A DNA stretch of 64,000 nucleotides from Patiria pectinifera (Eukaryota; Echinodermata; Asteroidea; Valvatida; Asterinidae). The position numbers and the translations under genes were made by a program. The stretch spans positions 21,678,905 through 21,742,904 of the forward strand of contig CM057134.1 in NCBI GenBank assembly GCA_029964075.1, in the 5' to 3' direction. Positions 38,101-49,366 of the stretch are shown piece by piece; within the stretch, counting starts at the first letter, position 1; the number at the start of each line of letters is the position of its first letter. The notes under the pieces were generated by a model that was given only the letters and a program-made list of their open reading frames with translations, did not search any database and had not been told where the DNA came from.

Positions 38101-41100
38101 ACAGGAGTGGTTCTTGGTAAGTTTGTGGACTCCATTTTTCCTGTTCTGTTTATTGTTTTCTTTTTTATCATTCTTTTTTTTTTTCTTTTTAGCTGCGCGA
38201 TAACAGCTCAAACAAATCATCATGTCTCTCTGTTAGTAACAAACACTGACATTGTCTACTGCTCCTGCATATTTTGACCGATTTCAACCGAACTTTGTCA
38301 AAAGTATCAGTAGCCCAAAAGTATAAGTATCAGTATGTCACATGACCAAATTGGGGTCAAATGTCATCATGGGGTCATGGTCAAAAAGCTGATTTTTTTT
38401 TTTTTACACAAATTCGTTGGCCCGCAGCTTCCGAGATATTTCCAATCGAACATGTTTATCAATTAAGTCATTGCATTCAAGTACAAATGTGTGTGTAAAT
38501 CAATTTTGTCCACTCACCATGCATACATGTACATGTAAGGTCATGTTCTTCACATTCATGTGACCCACTAACACCACCTCAACCCTGCTGAAACAGGCAC
38601 TTTTTGTTTCAGTACCAAACTATGTATATTTCAAATTAGGTTTTTGCCCTTCACCGACGTATAAACACTGTATGCTCAGTGTGTTTCCTCCTGAGCAAAA
38701 GTTGGAAAAATCACTCGGGTGGGACTCGAACCCACAACCTCCTGCTTTCTAGTGCAGATGTCTTACCACTCGACCACCGAGCTGACGGGATCGGTTTTTC
38801 CAACTTTCACTTGGGAGATAACACACTGAGTACACAGTGTTTATACGTCGGCGAAGGGCAAAAACCTAATTTGATCTACATCACCCCGACACAAAATTCC
38901 ATCTTACATGTATATTGGTAATTGAAACTGATCCAGGGTACAACTTTGTATGCAAAAAGCATTGCAGGTACATGTATGCGCGATGAGAATAATTGTGGAT
39001 TTAATATATTGATTGTGTATTACAAAACTATAATGATGGCTTCAACTTGGAGGCACTTATGAATCGATCTTTAAGGATAATTAAAATGTCACATGTATTA
39101 ACATGGTCAAGTGATTTCACACAAAAAACCCAATGATCAAAAGTACTTTGAAAAACAAATGTTAACCCTTTATTACTTTTAGCCAACTGGGTTGTGCTGC
39201 TGATCTTGAAGTATCGAGGCAGTTGGAATGCAGCCCTAGTAATAGGCACTAAATCACCGGCAGACTTTACACCTGCCTCTCCATGCCAATGCAAGCATGT
39301 CACTCCCAGATTTATCATGCCACCTGCAGTCAATAGATCCCTGGGGTAAGTCCCAATGCCTTCCCTGGCCGCTTGGTATATTTGTGCTGAACTGAAGCAT
39401 CATTTTATATTCTTCTCAGTGTAGGAAATTTAAGAGAAAAATGGTTCAAACTTTGTGATGTGGCCTAGGACAGGTTAACTTTATCTCATGGACATCAACA
39501 CCTTGTAGTGAATGAGTGAAGCATCAAAGTAGTCAAACTTCAATTTCTGAGGATTTAAGAATATACAGTTGGCTTTTTTTTGCAAGAACAAGGTTGCTAC
39601 AAACATATCTATGACTTACTCAAGATTACAAGAACTTAGATTTACATTTCTTACACAGGGTGCCCCCCAAAAAATGTGGAGAGGGTGATCAAAATTCTCA
39701 TAATTTATAGGGGGAACAAATCTTGTGAAATTGTTTTGTCGGATTTGGTTCAGTGGTTTTGAAAAAAAGGCCATTGATGTAACACCAGTCCATTTTGCTC
39801 CATTCCAAGTTTGACAACACATACATTGAGAGCGTACACAATGTGTTTCTGTTTTCTCAGGCCCGCCCCTGCCTGAATGTCCTGAATCACTTTGAACTGT
39901 TATAACAGGTGTTTGAGACACTCCTTTGTTATAAGTAAACATGGTAAAGAAGATATTATATGTACATATTAGCCACAGTCAACAATGAAAAAAGTCAACA
40001 ATAGTATTCCTCCTGTTTAGTTTAGTAATTTAATCAAAAAGCCAATTTAAGCTCAATGTTAAACTTTGAATGGTGCAAAATAGTACTGTGCTTCATAATT
40101 TTTATTTGCAAAACCAGTGAACCGAATCCGATGGAAATTTTACAGAAAATAGTACAATAAATATGCTTCACAGCTTTGGAAGAAAAGTAGAAATAACGTT
40201 GGATTTTCAAAACATCCTGCTACAACCCTGAGAGCGACGTTTTATTCTGGGACAACCTGTATTGTCAAACTTGGGATGGAGCAAAATGGCCTAGTGTTAC
40301 ATTAACGGTCTTCGTTTCAAAACCACTGACCCGAATTCAACAAAAACTTCACACAAGAAAGAAACGTGTTTGAGCTCATCAATTCTATAATTGAATTTGA
40401 TATTTTTTCTCATAAATTACGAGAATTCTGTATACCCTCCAGAGGGACTTTTTGGGGACACCTCGTACAGAACTGAAAGTTTGAGCTTAAACTGAAGTAT
40501 CTAAGAAAAGTTCCCCTTGAACAATATACATGCATGTATGTCTTTTTTTTCACTAGAAGTCTTGGCGACTTTTCTGATGATGAGGACTACACCTTGCCCA
40601 CTGACCTGTCAGCCATAAGTGGGGAGCACACCTCTCATATGTTCAACAGTGGCATGCTGTCTGAGTCTAGTGCCTTCAGTAATGACACTACATTGACTGG
40701 CTCTAATGTGACAGATAATTGGTTCACTACACTCAACACTGACAAGTCAGTCGACAAAAAGTAAGTTAGCTTCAGAGATGCCTTGTAATTGCAGCAGCTA
40801 TTATCTCGGCTTGAATCTCAGCAAATCCTTTTCATCAGTTTTGTATTTGTATCTGTCAATAACATGAGTTAACTTCAGCGTATGTGTTGATTGATCTCAT
40901 TGTTTCATGTTGTGTCACTTCTTGGATACACTTACACTTAGTTTGATGGGCAATTATCAGGCTTAAGCCTTTAAGACCCCATATCCTTTTTCCTTTCAAT
41001 ACTTATCCAGCTGCGTCTTGAACTGGTTTGTGGTCTTAGCTTCTATGACGCTTGATGGGAGACTATTCCACTCTGTGATCACGCTTACTGTGAAGAAATA

Positions 41101-43737
41101 TTTTTTTCAGTTCGGCCGCTTTTTCAGAGCTGGCTTATACAGCTTGTAACAGTGTCCTCTGCCTCTGTCAGTGTGTGGATTGGTTGAGAAGAGCTTGGAT
41201 TTCTCTGTACCTTCCAGTCCAATGGATAGGGAATCATTGTTTCTCACTATGAACCAATGAACATTTATCTTAAAATCTAACAGCTCAACTTAAGCTTGAT
41301 CTTTTTGTTTTGTTAACCAACAGATTTTCTAACCAAGATATAACCCTCGTTTTCTATTAACTGTTTTAATTCATTCAACATCAGAATTTTGAATTGCTAA
41401 CTTCTACAGATCTTTTAGAAATCCATTTCCTTATATTACAAATAACAAATTGTTTATTAAGGCATGTTTGCTGCGTTGTAGACTGGCTGACATTTTAGGT
41501 CATGAAATGCTAGAGTATACTCATAAAAACCTTCCCTACTTACATTGACCTATCTACATGTACCATACTTGGTAAATCTGCTTTTTCTTATCTAAGACTA
41601 TTTATCCATGTTTGTCATGTTTGTCAGGAATGACATGAGAGGAACTCCTATGGACTCCTCCCTCAAGACTCCAATGCCTTCCTCTCCATCCATCCTGGGC
41701 TTTGGTGACTTGAGACACACCAACCCAGCCAGAAGACACCTTGCTGCAGCTCTGCAAGAGCTTCCCAAGCCTGTGCCATCACCACGGAGCCAGAGAGAGG
41801 GTACACCATCCAGGTATAAATGAAGCTTCAGTGCACAACTACCCCCTCAACGGTGACAATGAGAGAGTTAAGCCCAGTTCATACTGTACTGCAAATGTAA
41901 ATGCGAAGCGAATTGACATCACCAAGCATTCGCTGCAAAATTCGGCGGAGTTGAAATGTGTTCAAGTTTTGTGAATTCGCAGCACGAAAATTTGCCGACG
42001 TAAAAAATCGGTGTTCGCGTTCGTTTTCACGCCGAGTGTGAACCGGCTTTTAGGCAGACTCATACAAGGCTCCCACACAGACACTACCAGTGTTGTAGTC
42101 GAGTCCATCACAAGATCCCACAAGTCCATCAAATCACTAGCTACAAGTATTCAAATGAACTGTAACAAAGGCATTCCTTTGTCATTGTTCATCCTGTTAC
42201 TTGTGACTGGACTTGTGTCTGGACTTGTGAACAAAGGAGTTATAAAAGGACTTGTGAAAGGATTTGAGAAAAGGCTGGACTACAACACTGGATGCTACGT
42301 GTTTGTGCACATTCAGAATAAAATAAGTCATTCATACTAGGTGTCATAAGTACAGTGAACACCATAATATGATTCGTTCAAGGAGCTCATGAGTATTCAC
42401 AAATGGCCATCTTCTGTCATGAAGGGAGTTCATTAGCCTCATTCCATGGACAACTAAATTTGGCACAATGTCCAAGTGTTCACTGTAATCCAGGGTGAAG
42501 CCCTACCTTGGCCAACATGTTGTTTAGTGAGGTATTTCTGCAATAATTGTCTACAGTATCTTTGTAGCCTGCATTTCATGCATGTACCTGTACTTAATAT
42601 CTCTTTTGTTTGTCTTTCCCAATGAATGTCTTTGGGCTTATAGAAGCTACATTGGTTCAGAGGTTTTATACATTGTACCAGTCTGTGATTTCATTAAATA
42701 GGGTAACAATGTATTCCTCCTTAAAGACGTCTGTGCTTAAAGACGTCCTCCTTAAAGACGATGGGGTTTTTTTTCATAAAGACAAATGTTAATCATTTAT
42801 GCTTTCAAACTAAACGCAAACCCCAAAACTGCCTTTTATTTTGTTTCTATTTTGGGCATCTGCAACCCTCTGAAACAAGGCCTTTAAAGTTTGGGTTGGT
42901 TTTACGCGGTAAATACATTTATTACATTGTATGTTATATACGCAAATGTAGAGAGTAGTGCAAGTACTAATGGGGAAGGGTTACGCAGTGTACAACATTT
43001 GCAAGCATTAAACAAAAAAATTATCAATTTATTATTAAATACCTCAATCAGTGACTAATAGTAGTCTCAAGCACATGAAGCATCCTGTGAAATTATGGCA
43101 CCTGGTATGTTGCCATTTTCTAAAAAAGCTGAATTTTTTTTATCAGTTTCCAACAATGGTTTGCAAACCATCGTTGCAAAAAAAATGACTCTTTCAGTTC
43201 ACCTCTTGGTTATATTTGGTTACACATTTGTGAAGTGATGCAAGCCAGCTAGTCAGGTTCCCTGACCTGACAATTCCCCGACGTCTGTAAATTGCTCTGT
43301 TTTGTCTAAAGTAGGTTTAGGGAACTAGACTACTAGAACAGCATTTTTATTTCTTGGGTTTTTTTCCAGCATCCATCAACACAAAACTTTACACAGGGTG
43401 TGGGGTTTAACAATATTTGCTACAAAATACTAGCCCCAAAAATCCGTCTATTTCAGAAAATTACAGCAAAACCAAATGTTTTATATAATACTTCTTTTAG
43501 TTTAAGTCATCATGAAGTGCTGTTTTTCCACACTTAGTTTGTTTGAAGTGCAGTGCAATGAACTTGAATAGTTAATTTGGTTCTTTCCTTCTCAGTTCTA
43601 GACCAAGTACCCCTGGGAGTTCCCGAGCTAGCACCCCAGGCAAGCGACTCTGTAATGGCATCACCAAATCAGGCCAGCCCTGCCGCCTGGCATGCAGCCA
43701 GGGATCAGATTATTGCTTCCGTCATGCTGACAACTGA
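32145..43737 (+). CDS. bmb: Brambleberry / KAR5-family nuclear fusion protein
   Basis: Twelve GT-AG exons: 32145-32411, 33152-33280, 34044-34229, 34639-34743, 35607-35724, 36227-36343, 36884-37063, 37910-38116, 39183-39345, 40557-40760, 41628-41813, 43596-43737. The frame is kept throughout, giving about 667 aa. Order: signal peptide (about residues 1-20); Cys-rich lumenal region with LDTC, TSCND, LNCQ, FTCTKDM, ECT and SVCYG; a coiled coil across exons 4-7 (about 195-365); hydrophobic membrane segments in exons 8-9 (about 370-450); a Ser/Thr/Pro-rich tail; and a C-terminal C/C/C/C-H cluster (LCNGITKSGQPC...DYCFRH). This architecture is that of brambleberry (zebrafish) and yeast Kar5, nuclear-envelope/ER proteins needed for fusion of nuclei or karyomeres. 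A role in pronuclear or karyomere fusion in the early embryo is inferred from the family. Confidence 0.88.
32889..32927. repeat. Perfect hairpin, 16-bp stem
   Basis: GGCCGCGATATTGCTG and CAGCAATATCGCGGCC flank a 6-base loop. A weaker outer pair (CACCTAGCC / GGCTAGGT) surrounds them. It lies in brambleberry intron 1 and is GC-rich compared with the flanking DNA. Confidence 0.75.
33535..33633. repeat. Imperfect hairpin
   Basis: GGATACAAGAATATATTGC pairs with GCAATGTATTCTTGTATCC, and the interior arms ACAATATTACACTCG / CTCGTGCAATATTG also pair. It lies in brambleberry intron 2 and is probably a MITE remnant. Confidence 0.65.
38630..38875. repeat. Palindromic element enclosing a tRNA-like sequence
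   Basis: The left arm AAATTAGGTTTTTGCCCTTC... and the right arm ...GAAGGGCAAAAACCTAATTT are inverted for about 75-80 bases, including ACGTATAAACACTGT and AGTTGGAAAAA. The tRNA-like sequence at 38712-38783 occupies the loop. It is in brambleberry intron 8. Confidence 0.8.
38712..38783 (-). tRNA. tRNA-Ser(AGA)-like sequence, probably tRNA-derived
   Basis: On the minus strand there is an A box like TGGTCGAGTGG, an anticodon stem-loop CTGC-ACTAGAAA-GCAG that would read AGA, and a T arm GTGGG-TTCGAGT-CCCAC. The acceptor stem CTCGG/CCGAG pairs five bases. The variable arm is too short for a normal serine tRNA and the outer acceptor pairs are imperfect. I therefore think it is a tRNA-derived repeat rather than a working tRNA. 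Confidence 0.5.
39656..40470. mobile_element. Long-inverted-repeat element
   Basis: The ends are GGGTGCCCCCCAAAAAATG and, inverted, AGGTGTCCCCAAAAAGTCC. The arms stay similar for about 170-200 bases: TTTGCTCCATTCCAAGTTTG near 39795 pairs with CAAACTTGGGATGGAGCAAA near 40267. The centre is about 430 bases with no coding frame. It lies in brambleberry intron 9. Confidence 0.65.
40973..41235 (-). pseudogene. 3' end of a CR1-type LINE reverse transcriptase
   Basis: The minus strand encodes the typical C-terminus of CR1/L2-like LINE proteins: a GHCYKLYKP-type block, then after a frameshift in a poly-A run FFTVSVITEWNSLPSSV and NQFKTQLDKY followed by a stop. Only the last about 80 residues remain, so it is a truncated, frame-broken insertion in brambleberry intron 10. 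Confidence 0.72.
41869..42053 (+). mobile_element. TAA-flanked MITE, family B copy 1
   Basis: GCCCAGTTCATACT at the left and AGTGTGAACCGGCTTT at the right are inverted ends, flanked by TAA and TAG. The interior GCGAAGCGAATTGACATCA matches the copies at 49906 and 56164. The 3-bp target site suggests a PIF/Harbinger origin (inference). It is in brambleberry intron 11. Confidence 0.75.
42087..42291 (+). mobile_element. hAT-like MITE with CAGTGTTGTAGTC ends
   Basis: CCAGTGTTGTAGTCGAGTCC at the left and GGCTGGACTACAACACTGG at the right. The flanks GACACTAC and GATGCTAC could be a decayed 8-bp target duplication. It is in brambleberry intron 11, immediately after the family B element. Confidence 0.6.
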
Positions 43738-45660
43738 ACCATGTGAGCTTGCTTCAGAGAATTACTTATCAATGCCACGGAAAAGCTGCATTAAAAAGTT
43801 GTTTGCCTTAATTGCTTAAAAACTATTGCATATAAACAGATTATATCTGAGTTTAGAGTTTTGTATTTTGTGTATAACACATACATGTGTATCTTGCTTG
43901 GAAAATCAAAAACAATTATTTATTAATCTTGAAATCACAATATGATTACATCTTTACGTTACCCTTGTTTGTAAGACAAAAGAGGAGGAAAGATATTTAT
44001 TAATTTTGGAGAAATCTTTGGTAAAAGTTTGTTTCCAACAGTGATTTTGAAACAAACAACTTAATATGGCACGTGAAAGGTTGACAAAATCTAATGTTTG
44101 TGAAAAGCAAAACATCTAAAATGTTTTTCTGTAAATTTCAACGACGTGTCCAGTGTTAACTTGTGTTTCTCTGAATTTACATTTAATCTGAATTCATTTT
44201 GATCAATAAATCATTCCCCTTTCGCGTACATTTTTAAGTACTCAAATAGCCAATTTATTTTTGGATCAATAGTTAAAACTATAAATTATGTCAACAACAG
44301 AAGTTTAAAAGAACCAACCATAAAATGTACTCGCCTTTTCAGAACATTGGGCTTGACATTATTTTCACCAAGTAATGCAGATGTGTGTGTTTGTCTTCCA
44401 TGGGGGAAAGGTTTTGTATATAGTGCGTAGATATTTTTTTAGGGTTTTGGCTTCAGAACTGTTTTGATCGGGTGAAGTTGCATCCTCTGAAAGGATATTC
44501 ACCAAGTGATTTTGCATGAATGCAATTTTAAAAAGTATGGAATAACCCACACAATTGATTGTTTGAATGACATCCTAGTAGTAATTACTGCATGCCCATC
44601 TCATAATTTGCTTTTACGTTAATCATGCATCAGACAAAAATAATTAGTCGGAGGTACAGTCACAGCACATCACATTTATTATAAATATTGAATTGTTTAT
44701 TTGTAGCTGCCAGTTCGAAAAAGGGACAAAATTACAACTTGGAAATAAAGTTAGCAAAGATTTTCTATGATATTAAAAGAAAGACACTATAATTAAAATG
44801 CAATGTAAGAATGTCTAAAGCGTCACTTTATAACTCACAGAATATTATGCTGTCTGATTGGCTTTAATTTCTAATTGTTGAGGCGCTAATCACAGACTTT
44901 ATTTCTGTTTAATCATATTCTTCAAACTGATGCATTTCTTTTGTTAATTTTTCAAAAAACTTTAGCCCGAGTATTATAATAATTATGGGGATTTTTTGCT
45001 TTAGTGCCGAGTTATGGTTTGTTGTTTTATGTACAATCACTTAAGATGCATTCCCTGTGCTTTTTTTGAGTTTCACCTCAAAAAATACATTAGTATTTTC
45101 AATTGCTATTTTTCGAGGAATATAGAAGTTATTCACTTGTGAATGAGAGACATCGAATGAAAAAAATCCGACATTTTTAGTTTTGAATTATATCTTCCGA
45201 AAAAAAATGATTTATTGACTGCCAGATTTTTTACCTCTCGCAGGGCGGGGTCATTTGAGGCGCAAAATTAAATTTCTTTTTTTTCAGAGGGTCGCAGACG
45301 CTCAAAATTAGAATCAAATAAATTTTTCATTAAAACAAAACATACAAATTGGAAATTTGTTCAGAGAAAAAAAACAATTTTTGGGAGAGCACTGGGTATA
45401 CATCTTTAAATCTGTAAATAAGAAGAAAGCCGTTTCTTGGTTTTGTATTAAATCGTGGAATGTTAATGCAATAATCTATATCAGAGTTTGTGGTCAGTGC
45501 AAATTTCGTATGCTGTAAATAAAGACATGAAAACATTTTGAAAGCATTTCAGGTGCGATTTTGTGGATTTTTGTTTTGAGCCTTAAAGAGTTTTAATTGT
45601 GTGTACAGGTATAAAAAAAAAACCGGTGTGAACGAATTATGAAGAAATTTGACCCACTTC
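43738..45660. other. Convergent intergenic region, brambleberry to CaaX gene
   Basis: AT-rich 3' flanks of two convergent genes. An AATAAA at 44205 could end brambleberry. On the minus strand AATAAA at 45216-45211 could end the CaaX gene. No other exon is supported. Confidence 0.45.
44205..44210 (+). terminator. Candidate polyadenylation signal, brambleberry
   Basis: AATAAA lies 468 bases after the brambleberry stop codon. Other AATAAA hexamers occur further on (for example about 44742), so the choice is tentative. Confidence 0.3.
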
Positions 45661-48600
45661 TCAAAGTATAACACATGCCTTGGACGTTGCTTGTCCCTTC
45701 ATCACCTTCTGTTGTACACCATTGTCCCCTGCACCCCTCTCCACCATTGGGTGATGGGTGCCCGAAAAGTCAAAGTGGTTTTCCCGAGTGTCCGTGTTTG
45801 GCGGACTCTTAGGCGACACCCTACCCATCCGTCCCAACCCCGATGGGCCAACCAGGTCCTGGATACCCTTCGGTTGCCCCTCGGTCTTGGACCCGTGGCT
45901 GCTGCTGAGCGTCCCGTTCCCGGAGTCAGTGTCGGTGGAGGAAGTGCCAGCGGACAAGGCTACGGAGCGGTCGTCGTCATCACTGGAGCCGTGATCCTCT
46001 TGGGACGACAGGCCGCTCTCACTCACTTCGCTGCCTGAATCACTGGAAGTGTCGGAGTCCGAGTCGGAAGATGTTGCATCGTCTGAGGATGATTGTGAGT
46101 CTTCCGAGTCAGACTCTGAATACTCAGAGGAGGATCCGGAGTAGTCCGATGACGACCCAGATGATGAACTGTAGTCACTATTGCTGGAAATAAAAATTAA
46201 CAATACAACTATCATTTTCAATATAACTATCACTTTATGCAACCGTACGAGGCAATAATGTGACCTTCCGGCACAAAACCAGTTACTTGGACCAATTTTT
46301 GAAAACTAGAATTTTTGGGCTTAAGTGAAATGAAAGGCCATTGAATAAGTTTGATATGAGATAAGACCAAATCTGACGGAGTTGTACATGTATTCTCAGT
46401 GCCCAATTTTCGGGCCACAGAAAGTTTTTTTTTTTTTTAATCGAGAAATTTGTCGTTAAACTTCTTAGGCTATTTACAAATTACGATGTAACTTGGCTTA
46501 CATGCATTTAAGTGAAATATATTCATTAATCAAACTTTTAATTAATGTCTAAATCTGAATTTCGCAAGACTTTGCTGAACAATGTATAGGCTGTATCTCA
46601 AAATGTGGCCGTGGGAGTTCCGACTGGTTTTGTGTTGGGGGTCACAGACATGTATAGCCAAATGGCTTCAGGTAATCTCCAAAAAAGGATTTGTATTAAG
46701 AAGGAATTTCCATAAACGCTCTGGGAAAATGTTTATCTCGTTCTGTTCCACCTTCAGGCCTTTCAGGGCAGTCGGTTTCCTCAAAGTTTACTGTGAAAAC
46801 TTGCTGTCTGTGACCATAGTGACTTGCCCCTTGAAGCTTGAAGTAGACGGACCGTCATAAATCATACAAGGACGTTGCATCTAAAGAGTTCGATTTTTAA
46901 GTCTCTGACAACTCTGTTTACTGTGACAAATTACCGCCATATATGAAAACATTCCTTGTGTTTCAATTCCCTCACGACCAGATTCACAAGGAGATTCTAT
47001 TTAGATCTAACATTAAAACTGAATCCACGCAAGAACTATTTCAATCTTTCAGATTTCTTTAATCCCCCCAGGTACCAAGTGGAGGATTAGAACAAATCAC
47101 GGCCTGGTAACATGGCAACCAAGGATCAGTGTTAACTTGGTGTCAGAACAAACGCCTCGGAAGCTAAAGATAGATGGAGGGACCCTTTGAAGATTTGAAA
47201 GAGGATACCACATAAGTGTTTGCATGCCTCGTTTGTAGATGTTCTCATAACGCTGGAGGGTGATATTGTATGCGGTTTAGAAAACCGTCAAGATTTGCTA
47301 GGCTTCATTGGTGGCCTTCGCATTAATCCCAAAGGACAGTATCGTAGGCTGGTTCCGATTTCATTGAGCTTTTATGAAGCGGTTCAGATTTTCTGAGCAC
47401 GAAAGTTTTGTTCAACGAACCACAGGTATTAGGTATATATAATATTTTGCTATGCTCGCCTTTTCGCCGAACAATCGATTTCCAAAGCCGTATTTAGGCT
47501 AGAACCCTATTCTTGGATTGACCTCGATTTCGATGTGATAATGAGTGAGCGAGCGATGAGTGAGTGAGGGAAACAGGGAAGCTTACAAGTACTTACAAAG
47601 ACGAAACACGTAAAGATGTAAAATGAAAACTTGTTCAGGAATTCTCGTATAAGATGTTTTGGTGACGTTTTCAGATGCAAATCCCGGTAAAAATTGAACC
47701 TGTTCTGTTCTCATACTATATATTGGGAAAGTACGTCCTCGCAACAACCAAAACATTGTTGTGGTTTGTTTACCGTGAAGGAATTCATATAATATTATTT
47801 TGCGCAATTTGTTGGAATTGGGAAAACAGCAGAAAAACCATCAACGATTTTTTTTATGCGCTTACAGTTAGTTATAGGTAATCTCACGAATATTAACTGG
47901 GTGGGAAGTTTATTTCAAATATGCCTCTACTTGCGGTTGCCTCAGTGTTATTTAAATGAGTGTCAGTATTTAACTCCGCAGCGTAAGTATTTTCCATTTC
48001 TCTTTAGTCATTTCTACTCGTATGTTAAGCCTTGTACAAACCTGCTGTAAGAATCCGAATCCTGACTTCCCTGTCGACTTCGGCCACCGGTCATACTACT
48101 CATGGATCCCGCATTGATTGACGATCCTCCTGCACTGCTCCTCCGATGCCCGCTCGCCAAACTCCCCCGCCGGCTCTCTGACGGCCTTGCGGCGTCTTCA
48201 ACCACGGAGAACTGTACTCTAGAGTTCAATCGCTTCACCAGTTGTTTCTCTTTGATCAGGGTCATCTGCTGGTGCATGTCTTGTATCGAGGTGCTGATGG
48301 ATAATCGCCTTAAGTGAGCGTCCAAGGAAGCAGTGCTATTGCCCCTGGCGCGGCTTGACACAGAGCCTACGGATAGCCTCGGAGATGATCCCCTTAATGA
48401 GGATCTTCGCAAGCTGTAGCCTCCTGTCGAGCCGTCTTGAGAGTTTCTTCCTTGAGCCTTTTGAAGTTTTGCCAGGGCTTTCTGGTTCTTGAGTAATGTG
48501 ATGGCATGGTGCATCTCGTGAATGGAGGCAAGGGAAGCTCTCCTAAGCGTAGCCTCGTAGCTTAGATCGTCCCTATCTGCCATGGATCCTTCGAACACAT

Positions 48601-49366
48601 CTCTCGACTTCTCCCCCATGTCAGGAGGAGGGTAGGACTGGTAGGCCGGACCCGATGCCTGATGATACCTCCGAGATGTCGACTGGGGTGGGAAGGACCT
48701 CCGCCCAGACATTGAAGTGTTTCCATCAGCCGATGCCCGGCGAGTGTGTCCCACATACCCGTCCGCGCTATTCCGCCGCCGTGGCTTGGGAGTTTTCCGT
48801 ATTATCACCGCGTCTGATACAGTGGACAGTCGCCTCGGGTTGAAATCCATCAGAGACGAGACAGTCGAGTCGCTTCTTTGCAGACTGACAATGGAAACCC
48901 TACGTCTGGGAGGCTCGTCGTAAGACGATTTCCCCACAAGCGAAGATGAGGATGATCGCCGATTATATAAAGCCGGTGGTGTTTCAGAAGCTGATGAAAA
49001 GGATACCCGTCTTCCAGCCGTTGGAGGATAACTCTGCCTGACTTCTCCTCGGAAGTCATCGCAGACGGCATCCTCCGCGATGGTTGCGAACTCCGAGGCA
49101 ACTGACACCCGGGATATGCTGGAGTCACTCCGCTTCATCGGGCGAGGACGCGGTGGTAGGGGCGCGGGTGATTGAGGCCGAATGGCAGGCATCGTCTCCT
49201 TCCTTGTCACGGTGATACTTTTCCGGCGTTTTCCTCGCTTGTAGCGCACGGGTGCCTCCATGTTTTTATCCTTGGCCCTGTAGCGATCCATGTCACCACT
49301 GAATACAGCTGCAATACCGCCATACGCATCCACGTACACGGGTCCCGAACTTCTCCTTGCGTTCAT
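45661..49366 (-). CDS. Ser/Arg-rich disordered protein with CaaX box
   Basis: Two exons, 49366-48042 and 46183-45661, joined GT-AG in frame, giving about 615 aa. I do not recognise the family. The first 440 aa are basic, Ser/Arg/Pro-rich and carry 13 RRxS motifs, the consensus of PKA and related kinases. Two related segments of about 33 aa form an internal duplication: LRRASLASIHEMHHAITLLK and LRRLSISTSIQDMHQQMTLI, each followed by a Lys/Leu-rich helix. Exon 2 switches to an acidic Ser/Asp/Glu-rich stretch with CK2-like sites. The protein ends KACVIL, a CaaX box whose final Leu predicts geranylgeranylation and therefore membrane attachment. The start is the first ATG of the long frame; an extra 5' exon cannot be excluded. 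Confidence 0.78.

Noticed and set aside
37831-38277. 148-codon plus frame treated as one gene
   Set aside because: Only 37910-38116 is coding (brambleberry exon 8). The rest is intron read-through.
41821-42340. Open frames after brambleberry exon 11
   Set aside because: They lie in two adjacent MITEs inside an intron.
45649-46038. 129-codon plus frame
   Set aside because: Antisense to the Ser-rich exon of the CaaX gene. Codon composition explains the opening.
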